From assembly GCA_963169595.1 (NCBI GenBank), contig CAUJFM010000127.1:1-8927 (forward strand): a stretch of 8,927 nucleotides of DNA, written 5' to 3'. The stretch is from Bacteroidota bacterium. GTDB taxonomy: Bacteria > Bacteroidota > Bacteroidia > Flavobacteriales_F > PHOS-HE28. Of this stretch, positions 1 to 6,112 are shown piece by piece. Position 1 is the stretch's first letter; every line of letters begins with the position of its first letter. The position numbers and the translations under genes were made by a program. The notes below the pieces were generated by a model, which made no database searches, had not been told where the DNA came from, and worked only from the letters and a program-made list of their open reading frames with translations.

Positions 1-1
1 G

Positions 2-112
2 GGCGGCAACCGGTTCACGATCGATGCCCAAGGGCTGGAGGCCGGTGCCTACCAGGTGGATGTCCGCATGAACGGCATGGACATCGGCCGGGCACGCTTC
101 GTGAAGCAATAA
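2..112 (+). CDS. C-terminal end of a probable type IX secretion (T9SS) cargo protein, type A sorting domain (partial)
   Basis: The window opens inside a reading frame whose last 36 residues run to a TAA at 110-112. The tail has the pattern of a type A T9SS C-terminal sorting domain: an F-x-I-D strand, a GLEAGAYQV turn and strand, a short NG turn, and a terminal RFVKQ. In that family the final 70-100 residues fold as a beta-sandwich. They direct the protein through the outer-membrane translocon, and PorU removes them as the cargo is attached to the surface or released. Only the end is visible, so the passenger domain and its activity cannot be known. A porT gene further along the window fits an organism with this secretion system. 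A strong hairpin begins 16 bp after the stop, so this is probably the last gene of its transcript. The domain call rests on a short stretch and is an inference from pattern. Confidence 0.72.
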   Translation, partial: GGNRFTIDAQGLEAGAYQVDVRMNGMDIGRARFVKQ

Positions 113-128
113 GCCCCCTCCCGGTCGC

Positions 129-160
129 AAGGCCCGGCGCGGACCCCCGCGCCGGGCCTT
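129..160 (+). terminator. Perfect 13-bp GC-rich hairpin, probable transcription terminator
   Basis: Bases 129-141 (AAGGCCCGGCGCG) are the exact reverse complement of 148-160, separated by a 6-base loop (142-147). The hairpin lies 16 bp after the stop of the sorting-domain gene. The stem starts with AA and ends with TT, as in many rho-independent terminators. The downstream side (GTGCTTGGGG) is not a good T tract, however, so efficiency is uncertain. The outer TT of the 3' arm also forms part of the best -33-like TTG of the next promoter. Confidence 0.7.
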
Positions 161-182
161 GTGCTTGGGGACCAGGCCCCGG

Positions 183-190
183 TATCTTTG
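183..190 (+). promoter_or_regulatory. Bacteroidota-type -7 box TATCTTTG ahead of the exported protein gene
   Basis: TATCTTTG matches the Bacteroidota housekeeping sigma -7 consensus TAnnTTTG exactly. A CTTG at 158-161 lies 21 bp upstream and could serve as the -33 element (consensus TTTG, spacer about 19-21 bp). The box ends only four bases before the ATG at 195. Transcription would therefore be expected to start at or next to the start codon, giving a leaderless or nearly leaderless message for the exported protein and meaB. This is a pattern match, not a mapped start. Confidence 0.55.
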
Positions 191-194
191 GGCC

Positions 195-776
195 ATGCGT
201 TGGACACGCCTGCTGCTCCCCACCCTGGTGGGCCTGCTGCTGCCCCTGGGCTCGGGGGCCGGTCCGGCGCGGCCGCTGCTGGCCACCTACACCTTCGGGC
301 TGACCCTGAGCCCCGGCCTGAACAACGAGCTCTTCACCCTCTTCGAGGTGAAGGAGTTCGAGGGCAAGGTGATCGGCACCGTGCCGCTGACGCGCAACAC
401 CTTCATGCTGCAGGCCCAGGGCGCCACGCCCAGCAAGGCCAACCCCACGGGCGAGAACCTCTTCGCCAAGTTCGACATCCCCCTCTGCCTGCCCCTGAAA
501 TGGCCCGAGGACCAGCGGCCACTGGGCGATTGCGAGGTGTTCGACTCCCTGTGGAAGCTGCGCTACTGGGACTATCCCTACCGGCCCATGGAAGGGCAGC
601 ACCCGGGCAAGGGCTGGTCCGAGAAACGCGACGCCCCCTCGCCCCGCCAGCTGCTGCTGCTGACGGACTATGGCATCCTGTACCTGAACGGCATGGCCAA
701 GGGCGAGAACGTGTTCCGCCTGCTGCATGACGTGAGCGACAGCAGCTGGGTGGACAACTACCGCAAGGGCTACTGA
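195..776 (+). CDS. Exported protein of unknown function
   Basis: This 193-residue protein matches no family I recognise. Residues 1-26 look like a signal peptide: MRWTR, then a leucine-rich core (LLLPTLVGLLLPLGS), then small residues. The protein is probably sent to the periplasm or outer membrane. There is no cysteine in a lipobox position, so it is not an obvious lipoprotein. The mature part is rich in aromatic residues (RYWDYPYRP around 123-131, SSWVDNYRKGY at the C-terminus). It has only two cysteines, C98 and C113, which could form one disulfide. The ATG at 195 is chosen because it gives a proper signal peptide. A TTG at 159 would add 12 residues before the signal and would sit in the terminator stem. 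The gene directly follows a promoter-like box and ends five bases before meaB, so the two are probably co-transcribed, although no functional link is apparent. Confidence 0.8.
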   Translation: MRWTRLLLPTLVGLLLPLGSGAGPARPLLATYTFGLTLSPGLNNELFTLFEVKEFEGKVIGTVPLTRNTFMLQAQGATPSKANPTGENLFAKFDIPLCLPLKWPEDQRPLGDCEVFDSLWKLRYWDYPYRPMEGQHPGKGWSEKRDAPSPRQLLLLTDYGILYLNGMAKGENVFRLLHDVSDSSWVDNYRKGY

Positions 777-781
777 GCGCG

Positions 782-1792
782 ATGCAGGCCGTGGACACCC
801 TGTTCGAGGAACTGACCGGTGCGGACCGCACGGAGGCCCTGCGCCGCGTGGCGTTGGGCAGGGCCATCACCCTGGTGGAGAGCGAGCGGGCACAGGACCG
901 CGTGCTGGCCGATGCGCTGGTGGAGCGCTGCCTGCCGCTGGCCGGACGCACCCTGCGCGTGGGCATCACCGGCATCCCCGGCGTGGGCAAGAGCACCTTG
1001 ATCGATGCGCTGGGCATGGCCCTGCTGGCCCAGGGGCACCGCGTGGCCGTGCTGGCGGTGGACCCCAGCAGCGTGCGCACCGGGGGCAGCATCCTCGGCG
1101 ACAAGACCCGCATGGAACGCCTCTCCAATGCGGAAGGCGCCTTCATCCGCCCCACCTCCACGGGCGGCGACCTCGGCGGGGTGGCGCGGCGCACCCGCGA
1201 GACCATGGTGCTGTGCGAAGCGGCCGGCTTCGACCGCGTGCTGGTGGAGACCGTGGGCGTGGGCCAGAGCGAGCTGGAGGTGGACCGCATGACCGACCTC
1301 ACCCTGCTGCTGATGATCGCCGGGGCGGGCGATGAGCTGCAGGGTATCAAGCGCGGCATCATGGAGGCCGCCGACCTGGTGGCCCTGACGAAGGCGGACA
1401 CCGATGCGGACGGACGGATGCGCACGGCCGTGAACGACCTGCGGCAGGCCATCGCCCTGCTGCCGCTGCGGCCCAGCGGGCGGCATCCCGAGGTGGTGCT
1501 CACCAGCGCCGTCAACGGCCGGGGCATCGACACCCTGGTGGAGCGGCTGGACGCCCTGCACCAGGCCGACCTGGCCAGCGGGCACTTCACCCGCCGCCGT
1601 CAGGAACAGGACCTGCACTGGCTGGACAAGGCCACGGCCGATGCGCTGCTGCGCGCCTTCCATGCGGATGAGCACGTGCGGGAGGCCCTGATGCAATTGC
1701 GTGCGGACGTGCGGAGCGGCCGGCGCAGTGCGCACGCCGCCGCGGAGGAGCTGGTGCGGCTGTTCAGAACAGGCGGCGCACCTCGTCCTTGA
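782..1792 (+). CDS. meaB: MeaB/ArgK-family G3E GTPase, methylmalonyl-CoA mutase chaperone
   Basis: At 336 residues the protein has the full MeaB/ArgK/MMAA layout. In the known family this GTPase binds the adenosylcobalamin-dependent methylmalonyl-CoA mutase. It gates cofactor loading and protects or rescues the enzyme in the cytoplasm. Visible motifs are a P-loop GIPGVGKS (64-71), the VDPSS segment (93-97), GGSILGDKTRM (101-111), the characteristic ETVGVGQSE (156-164) and a guanine-specificity motif TKAD (203-206). The last is usually NKxD, so threonine replaces asparagine here. An alpha-helical N-terminal extension and a C-terminal helical dimerisation region flank the G domain, as is usual. 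The start follows the previous stop by five bases with no ribosome-binding site. The mutase genes are not in this window, so the partner is inferred from the family; a related acyl-CoA mutase is possible. The last 29 bp overlap the end of the opposing DUF7935 gene. Confidence 0.93.
   Translation: MQAVDTLFEELTGADRTEALRRVALGRAITLVESERAQDRVLADALVERCLPLAGRTLRVGITGIPGVGKSTLIDALGMALLAQGHRVAVLAVDPSSVRTGGSILGDKTRMERLSNAEGAFIRPTSTGGDLGGVARRTRETMVLCEAAGFDRVLVETVGVGQSELEVDRMTDLTLLLMIAGAGDELQGIKRGIMEAADLVALTKADTDADGRMRTAVNDLRQAIALLPLRPSGRHPEVVLTSAVNGRGIDTLVERLDALHQADLASGHFTRRRQEQDLHWLDKATADALLRAFHADEHVREALMQLRADVRSGRRSAHAAAEELVRLFRTGGAPRP
1753..1782. terminator. Interrupted palindrome at the convergent meaB/DUF7935 junction, possible bidirectional terminator
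   Basis: An outer 6-bp inverted repeat (GGTGCG at 1753-1758, CGCACC at 1777-1782) encloses an inner palindrome, CTGTTC-A-GAACAG (1760-1772). The result is a stem, an asymmetric internal loop (one base against four) and a stem with a tight 3-base loop. It lies inside the meaB coding end and covers the stop codon of the opposing gene (TCA at 1764-1766), so it would fold in either transcript. There is no T tract on either side, so a terminator role is only an inference from position and symmetry. Confidence 0.35.
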
Positions 1793-2300
1793 TGGTGAGC
1801 AGGCCCTCCTGCGAGGGCGTGTGCGAGAGGCGCGAGGCGTTCTCGAAGATCTTGCGGCTCAGCTCGGTGCCGGGGGCCATCTCACCCACCTGCTCGAAGC
1901 TCACGTTCACCAGGCGGATGGTCTCCTCCTTGGCCTGCTTCACCTTGGACCAGGCCTTCTCGCTCACATAGATCTGCTGCGTCACGTTGTGCTCGAACTC
2001 CTCGCGCACGGTGGCCACCAGCTCGCCGTGCAGGGCGCGCGCGCTCATGTTGCTCTTGTGCACGCGCAGCACCAGCGCGCCCGGCGCGATGCGCTCCAGG
2101 AAGAGGGCGATGCGCTCGTAGGCCTGCAGCCGCAGGGGCAGCACGTGGCGGTGATCGTCCTTGCGCAGCTCGGCCATGCGTTCGGCATTGCGTTCGGCGG
2201 CGCGGGCACCGAGGAAGTGCCGCACGGTGTAGAAGGTGGTGAGGAAGACCACCACGGAGGGCAGTACGGCCACCAGGACCTGGACAACGGGATCGCTCAT
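1764..2300 (-). CDS. DUF7935-family membrane-anchored protein
   Basis: This 178-residue protein resembles the Bacteroidota-restricted DUF7935 family, which has no assigned function. One N-terminal membrane segment (about residues 7-24, VQVLVAVLPSVVVFLTTF) is followed by a charged helical stretch rich in Ala, Glu and Arg (31-50). The most conserved part follows: PLRLQAYERIALFLERI (55-71), LRVHKSNM (78-85), REEFEHNVTQQIYVS (99-113) and AWSKVKQAKEETI (116-128). The segment after the anchor is probably cytoplasmic and alpha-helical. I chose the ATG at 2298-2300. A longer form starting at 2393 would put 31 proline- and aromatic-rich residues before the membrane segment and run across the divergent promoter. 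The gene faces away from the aminotransferase and ends inside meaB. No clear promoter box is visible; GATATTCG on this strand (2321-2328) is a poor match. Confidence 0.85.
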   Translation of the reverse strand: MSDPVVQVLVAVLPSVVVFLTTFYTVRHFLGARAAERNAERMAELRKDDHRHVLPLRLQAYERIALFLERIAPGALVLRVHKSNMSARALHGELVATVREEFEHNVTQQIYVSEKAWSKVKQAKEETIRLVNVSFEQVGEMAPGTELSRKIFENASRLSHTPSQEGLLTIKDEVRRLF

Positions 2301-2417
2301 CGTGTGGATAAACCGGTGGACGAATATCGGGAACGTCCAGGGTATGCCGGGGAACGCCCGGAAGGGTCTTGTTAGTTTTGCCCCTTCATCCACGCGCCCG
2401 GCGCGTCAGCGAACGAC
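2301..2417. other. Divergent intergenic region between the DUF7935 gene and the aminotransferase
   Basis: This 117-bp spacer is less GC-rich than its surroundings and separates two divergent start codons. It should contain the promoters of both units. On the plus strand the -7-like box at 2373-2380 is clear. For the minus strand I found only the weak candidate GATATTCG at 2321-2328. No operator repeat or riboswitch-like structure stands out. Confidence 0.6.
2373..2380 (+). promoter_or_regulatory. -7 box TAGTTTTG for the aminotransferase-kinase-menG unit
   Basis: TAGTTTTG is an exact fit to TAnnTTTG, in the divergent spacer, 37 bases ahead of the aminotransferase ATG. No convincing TTTG/TTG lies 19-21 bp further upstream, so the -33 half is missing or degenerate. 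It is the only good box in front of the three-gene unit. Confidence 0.55.
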
Positions 2418-3599
2418 ATGCACCTTTCCCCCACCGTACAGGCCATTGCCGAACCGGCCACCCTGCTGATGGCCCGTCGCAGCCGCGAACTGAAGGCCCA
2501 GGGCCGCGACATCATCGACCTGAGCCTGGGAGAGCCCGACCACGATCCGCCCGCCTTCGCCCTGAAGGCCGCCCACGAGGCGCTGGACGGCCCCTGGCAC
2601 AAATACCCCCCGGTGAACGGCATGGCCGATGTGCGGGCCGCCATCGCCGCCAAGTTCAAGCGCGACAACGGGCTGGAGTACAGCCCCGAGCAGATCGTGG
2701 TGAGCACCGGCGCCAAGCAGAGCATCATGAACGTGGTGATGAGCCTGGTGGGCCCCGGCGACGAGGTGGTGATCCCCGCGCCCTATTGGGTGAGCTACTC
2801 CGAACAGGTGAAGCTGGCCGGCGGCACCCCGGTGATCGTGGAGAGCAGCATCGACGAGGACTGGAAGCCGCCCGTGGAGCGCATCGCCGCGGCCATCACC
2901 CCCCGCACCCGCCTGCTGATGTTCAGCTCGCCGTGCAACCCCAGCGGCTCGGTGATGGACCGCGCCGAACTGGAGGCCCTCGCCGCCATGGTGGCCCGCC
3001 ACCCCGAGCTCTACGTGATCGCCGACGAGATCTACGAGCACATCGTGTTCAGCGGCACGCACGTGAGCTTCGGCACCCTGCCCGGCATGGCCGAGCGCAC
3101 CATCACGGTGAACGGCCTGAGCAAGGCCTTCGCCCTCACCGGCTGGCGCGTGGGCTACATCGGCGCACCGCTGTGGATCGCCCAGGCGGCCACGAAGGTC
3201 CAGGGCCAGTTCACCAGCGGCGCCAACAGCATCGCCCAGCGCGTGTGCAAGGCCTGCGTGGAGGCCGACCCCGCCCTGCTCGCCCCCATGCGCGCCGACT
3301 TCCTGCGCCGCCGCGACCTGGTGCTGCGCGAGGTGGCCAAGATCCCCGGATGGCGTTGCAACACCCCACAGGGCGCCTTCTACCTGATGCCCGATGTGCG
3401 CAGCAGCATCAACGGCACCACCATCAAGGGCTCGGTGGACCTGAGCCTGCACCTGCTGGACGCCGCCGGCGTGGCCCTGGTGGAGGGCGCCTCCTTCGGC
3501 GCGGAGGGCACCCTGCGCATCAGCTACGCCACCAGCGATGAGAAACTGACCGAGGCCATGCAGCGCGTGGCCCGGGCCATCGAACAACTGCCCCGGTGA
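2418..3599 (+). CDS. Class I pyridoxal-phosphate aminotransferase, probable aspartate aminotransferase
   Basis: At 393 residues the protein is full length for a fold-type I aminotransferase of the bacterial AspC/AatA (Ib) group. This enzyme moves an amino group between aspartate (or another amino acid) and 2-oxoglutarate in the cytoplasm. Expected residues are visible: SLGEPD near the N-terminus (36-41), KYPPVNG (62-68), N174 in PCNPSG (172-177), D203 and Y206 in ADEIYE (202-207), the cofactor-binding lysine K236 in GLSKAFALTGWR (233-244), and the substrate-carboxylate arginine R367 in LRISYA. Substrate specificity within this group (aspartate, prephenate, aromatic) cannot be settled by reading, so no gene symbol is given. 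The ATG at 2418 follows a promoter box. The stop overlaps the GTG of the sugar kinase by four bases, which implies co-transcription and translational coupling. Confidence 0.92.
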   Translation: MHLSPTVQAIAEPATLLMARRSRELKAQGRDIIDLSLGEPDHDPPAFALKAAHEALDGPWHKYPPVNGMADVRAAIAAKFKRDNGLEYSPEQIVVSTGAKQSIMNVVMSLVGPGDEVVIPAPYWVSYSEQVKLAGGTPVIVESSIDEDWKPPVERIAAAITPRTRLLMFSSPCNPSGSVMDRAELEALAAMVARHPELYVIADEIYEHIVFSGTHVSFGTLPGMAERTITVNGLSKAFALTGWRVGYIGAPLWIAQAATKVQGQFTSGANSIAQRVCKACVEADPALLAPMRADFLRRRDLVLREVAKIPGWRCNTPQGAFYLMPDVRSSINGTTIKGSVDLSLHLLDAAGVALVEGASFGAEGTLRISYATSDEKLTEAMQRVARAIEQLPR

Positions 3600-4600
3600 G
3601 CACCCCTTCCGCCATCGACCTGTTCCTGACCCGCGCGCGGGAGACCGCCGTGCTGGTGGTGGGCGATGTGATGGTGGACGCCTACCTCTGGGGCCGCGTG
3701 GACCGCATCAGCCCCGAGGCGCCCGTGCCCGTGGTGCAGGTGACCCGCCGCAGTGCCCGCCTGGGCGGCGCCGCCAACGTGGCCCTGAACGCCCGCGCGC
3801 TCGGCGCCACCGCCATCGTGGCCAGCGTGATCGGCAGCGACGACAATGGCACCCAGCTCGAACGCCTCTTCGCCGAACAAGGCCTGCGGAGCGATGCCTT
3901 GGTGCGCTCGCCGCTGCGCCGCACCACGGTGAAGACCCGCATCATCAGCGGCCACCAGCACGTGGTGCGCGTGGACGAGGAGCAGGAGGACGATCTGGCG
4001 GCCTCGGACGAGGAGGCCCTGCTGGAGCGCATCGCCCGGGTGCTGCGCGAAGAGCGGCCCGGCGTGATGGTGCTGGAGGACTACAACAAGGGCGTGCTCA
4101 CCGAACGGACCATCGCAGGGGCCGTTGCGCTGGCCCACGAACATGGCGTGCCCGTGGCCGTGGACCCCAAGAAGAAGAACTTCCTGGCCTACCGCGGTGT
4201 TGACCTGTTCAAGCCCAACCTGAAGGAGCTGCGCGAAGGCCTCAAGCGCGAGGTGGACCCCACGGACCCTGCGGACGTGCGGGCCGCCGTGCTGGACCTG
4301 GAGGCGCGGCTGGGCAACCGGAGCTCGATGGTGACCCTGAGCGAGCATGGCGCCTACATCCATGCACCGGCGGGCGAGCACCGCGTGGCGGCCCACCGCC
4401 GGAAGATCGCCGACGTGAGCGGCGCCGGCGACACCGTGATCACCGTGGCCGCCCTGGCCCTGGCCCAGGGGCTGGCCCCACAGGCCATCGTGGAACTGGC
4501 CAACCTGGCGGGAGGCCTGGTGTGCGAGGAGGTGGGCGTGGTGCCCATCGACCCGGCCCGCTTCCGCACCGAATGCGAACGACTGCACCTACCGGCATGA
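3596..4600 (+). CDS. PfkB-family sugar kinase resembling the HldE/RfaE1 heptose-7-phosphate kinase domain
   Basis: At 334 residues this ribokinase-fold protein closely resembles the N-terminal kinase domain of HldE. That domain phosphorylates D-glycero-D-manno-heptose 7-phosphate at C1 on the way to ADP-heptose for lipopolysaccharide. Motifs in order are GDVMVDAYLWG (23-33), RISPEAPVPVV (37-47), GGAANVALN (57-65), EDYNKGV (161-167), DPKKKNF (190-196), FKPNLKEL (205-212) and the catalytic VSGAGDT (274-280), with D279 as probable base. It stops shortly after the kinase fold, so the cytidylyltransferase-like adenylyltransferase half of bifunctional HldE is absent. If the pathway exists here, that activity must come from another gene. 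The start is GTG at 3596, overlapping the aminotransferase stop as GTGA. The next gene starts in an ATGA overlap with this gene's stop. The exact sugar substrate is an inference; another sugar phosphate is possible. Confidence 0.85.
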   Translation: MSTPSAIDLFLTRARETAVLVVGDVMVDAYLWGRVDRISPEAPVPVVQVTRRSARLGGAANVALNARALGATAIVASVIGSDDNGTQLERLFAEQGLRSDALVRSPLRRTTVKTRIISGHQHVVRVDEEQEDDLAASDEEALLERIARVLREERPGVMVLEDYNKGVLTERTIAGAVALAHEHGVPVAVDPKKKNFLAYRGVDLFKPNLKELREGLKREVDPTDPADVRAAVLDLEARLGNRSSMVTLSEHGAYIHAPAGEHRVAAHRRKIADVSGAGDTVITVAALALAQGLAPQAIVELANLAGGLVCEEVGVVPIDPARFRTECERLHLPA

Positions 4601-5313
4601 CCGTCACCCCCTATTCGCCGGAAGGCAGCAAACGCGAGCAGGTCGAGCGCATGTTCGACAACATCTCGCCCAAGTACGACCTGTTGAACCGGCTCTTCTC
4701 CCTGGGCATCGACCAGGGCTGGCGCCGCAAGGTGGTGCGCCTGCTGGGCCAGGAGCCCGTGGAACGCCTGCTGGACGTGGCCACCGGCACCGCCGACCTG
4801 GCGATCCTGGGCGCCACCCGCGCGAAGCAGGTCACGGGCGTGGACATCAGCGAGGGCATGCTGGCCCACGGCCGCACCAAGGTGGAGCGCAAGGGGCTGA
4901 CCCAGCGCGTGCTTCTGCAACGCGCCGACAGCGCCGCGCTGCCCTTCGCCGACGGCACCTTTGATGCCGTGACCGTGGCCTTCGGGGTGCGCAACTTCGA
5001 GCACCTGGAGCAGGGCCTGCGCGAGATGGCCCGCGTGCTGCGGCCCAACGGAAGGATCTTCGTACTGGAGTTCAGCAAGCCCACCAAGGCCCCGATGAAG
5101 CAGCTGTTCCGCTTCTACTTCCACCGCGTGATGCCCGCCATCGGGCGCACCGTGAGCAAGGACAGCGCCGCCTACACCTACCTGCCCAAGAGCGTGGACG
5201 CCTTCCCCGAGGGGCAGGCCTTCCTGGAGATCATGGCCCGCGCCGGCTTCCGCGAGGTGAAGGCCGAACCGCTCACCGGCGGCATCGCCACCCTGTACAC
5301 CGGCCGCAGGTGA
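4597..5313 (+). CDS. menG: Demethylmenaquinone methyltransferase (UbiE/MenG family)
   Basis: This 238-residue class I SAM-dependent methyltransferase adds the ring methyl group to demethylmenaquinone, the last step of menaquinone biosynthesis. Landmarks are the first UbiE signature YDLLNRLFSLGIDQGWRR (27-44), the SAM-binding motif LLDVATGTADLA (58-69), the acidic VDIS (82-85), ADSAALPF (110-117) with FDAVTVAFGVRNF (122-134), and the second signature RVLRPNGRIFVLEFSKP (146-162). Length is normal. Bacteroidota normally use menaquinone, so I name it menG rather than ubiE. The ATG at 4597 forms an ATGA overlap with the kinase stop. An upstream frame-open extension to 4522 adds only low-complexity residues inside the kinase gene and is rejected. 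It is the third gene of a coupled unit. No terminator is obvious in the 61 bp before porT. Confidence 0.94.
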   Translation: MTVTPYSPEGSKREQVERMFDNISPKYDLLNRLFSLGIDQGWRRKVVRLLGQEPVERLLDVATGTADLAILGATRAKQVTGVDISEGMLAHGRTKVERKGLTQRVLLQRADSAALPFADGTFDAVTVAFGVRNFEHLEQGLREMARVLRPNGRIFVLEFSKPTKAPMKQLFRFYFHRVMPAIGRTVSKDSAAYTYLPKSVDAFPEGQAFLEIMARAGFREVKAEPLTGGIATLYTGRR

Positions 5314-5355
5314 TGCGGACACCACCGCCCGCCGGCCCCCACACGGATCGATCGC

Positions 5356-5363
5356 TACTTTCG
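5356..5363 (+). promoter_or_regulatory. -7-like box TACTTTCG immediately upstream of porT
   Basis: TACTTTCG differs from TAnnTTTG at one position (C for the third T of TTTG). It lies 11 bases before the porT ATG, in the 61-bp gap after menG. No -33-like TTG is found at the expected distance. If active it would give porT its own transcript with a leader of only a few bases. Read-through from the menG unit is an equally good explanation for porT expression. Confidence 0.4.
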
Positions 5364-5374
5364 TTGCCTTCCTG

Positions 5375-6109
5375 ATGCGCCTCCTCCGTTCCATACACCC
5401 CTGGCTGCTGGCCCTGGTGCTCGCCACCGCGCTGGCGCCCGCCGTGCAGGCCCAGAAGGGGATCAAGATGGAGAACCTGCCCAACTTCGATCTGCGGCGC
5501 TTCCACTTCGGCTTCCTGCTGGCCTTCAACACCAGCGACCTGGTGGTGGGCCTCGATCCGCGCTCGCCCTTCCGCGATTCGCTGCTGGTGCTGGACCACG
5601 TGCGGCAGCCGGGCTTCAACCTGGGCATCATCTCCTCGCTGAACATGACGGACAACCTGAGCCTGCGCTTCCTGCCCACGCTCTCGTTCCAGGAACGCCA
5701 GTTGCAGTACACCTTCCGCGAGCCGGATGGCCGCAAGAAGGTGTTCGTGAAGCCCGTGGAGAGCACCTACCTGGAATTCCCGCTGCTGGTGAAGTTCCGG
5801 AGCGACCGCATCAACAACTTCGCCGTGTACCTGATCGGTGGCGGCAAGTTCGGCATCGACATGGCCAGCCGGAAGGACGTGAACCAGGCGCTGGACGACG
5901 AGATCGTGATCAAGCTGGAGAAGTACGATTATGCGGCGGAGATCGGCGGCGGCTTCGACTTCTTCCTGCAGTACTTCAAGTTCGGCATCGAACTGAAGAC
6001 GGCGATCGGCATCCCCAACGTGCTGATCGATGACGACACCCGGTTCAGCCGTCCGCTGGAGAGCCTGCGCACCCGCGCCTTCGTGTTCACCCTGACCTTC
6101 GAGGGCTGA
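5375..6109 (+). CDS. porT: PorT/SprT-family outer-membrane protein of type IX secretion
   Basis: This 244-residue protein matches the PorT (SprT) family, an outer-membrane beta-barrel component needed for type IX secretion and, in gliders, motility. A signal peptide covers residues 1-26 (hydrophobic WLLALVLATALAP, cleavage likely after VQA). After it come the family-like start of the mature part, LPNFDLRRFHFGFLLAFN (35-52), alternating beta strands such as LSLRFLPTLSF (95-105), STYLEFPLLVKF (130-141), AVYLIGGGKFGIDM (150-163) and FGIELKTAIGIPN (203-215), and a terminal aromatic strand AFVFTLTF. The barrel faces the outer membrane; the exact biochemical role in the family is unsettled. The gene follows menG by 61 bp and is followed by the oxidoreductase after 3 bp. 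The sorting-domain protein at the left edge would be a client of this machinery. The annotation rests on sequence recognition without alignment. Confidence 0.85.
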   Translation: MRLLRSIHPWLLALVLATALAPAVQAQKGIKMENLPNFDLRRFHFGFLLAFNTSDLVVGLDPRSPFRDSLLVLDHVRQPGFNLGIISSLNMTDNLSLRFLPTLSFQERQLQYTFREPDGRKKVFVKPVESTYLEFPLLVKFRSDRINNFAVYLIGGGKFGIDMASRKDVNQALDDEIVIKLEKYDYAAEIGGGFDFFLQYFKFGIELKTAIGIPNVLIDDDTRFSRPLESLRTRAFVFTLTFEG

Positions 6110-6112
6110 GCG

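Noticed and set aside
159..194. N-terminal extension of the exported protein from a TTG at 159
   Set aside because: It would begin inside the hairpin stem, cross the promoter box and bury the signal peptide behind 12 extra residues.
2301..2393. Longer form of the DUF7935 protein starting at 2393
   Set aside because: The extra 31 residues are Pro- and aromatic-rich, do not look like the family, and overlap the divergent promoter box. The ATG at 2298-2300 places the membrane helix at the N-terminus.
403..4588. Other long antisense frames (403-1590, 770-1735, 2406-3587, 3524-4588)
   Set aside because: They mirror meaB, the aminotransferase and the kinase with low-complexity translations. The plus-strand frames carry clear catalytic motifs.
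4522..4596. Extended menG start within the kinase gene
   Set aside because: The added residues are low complexity (Gly, Arg, Pro) and the ATG at 4597 gives the usual family N-terminus and an ATGA overlap.
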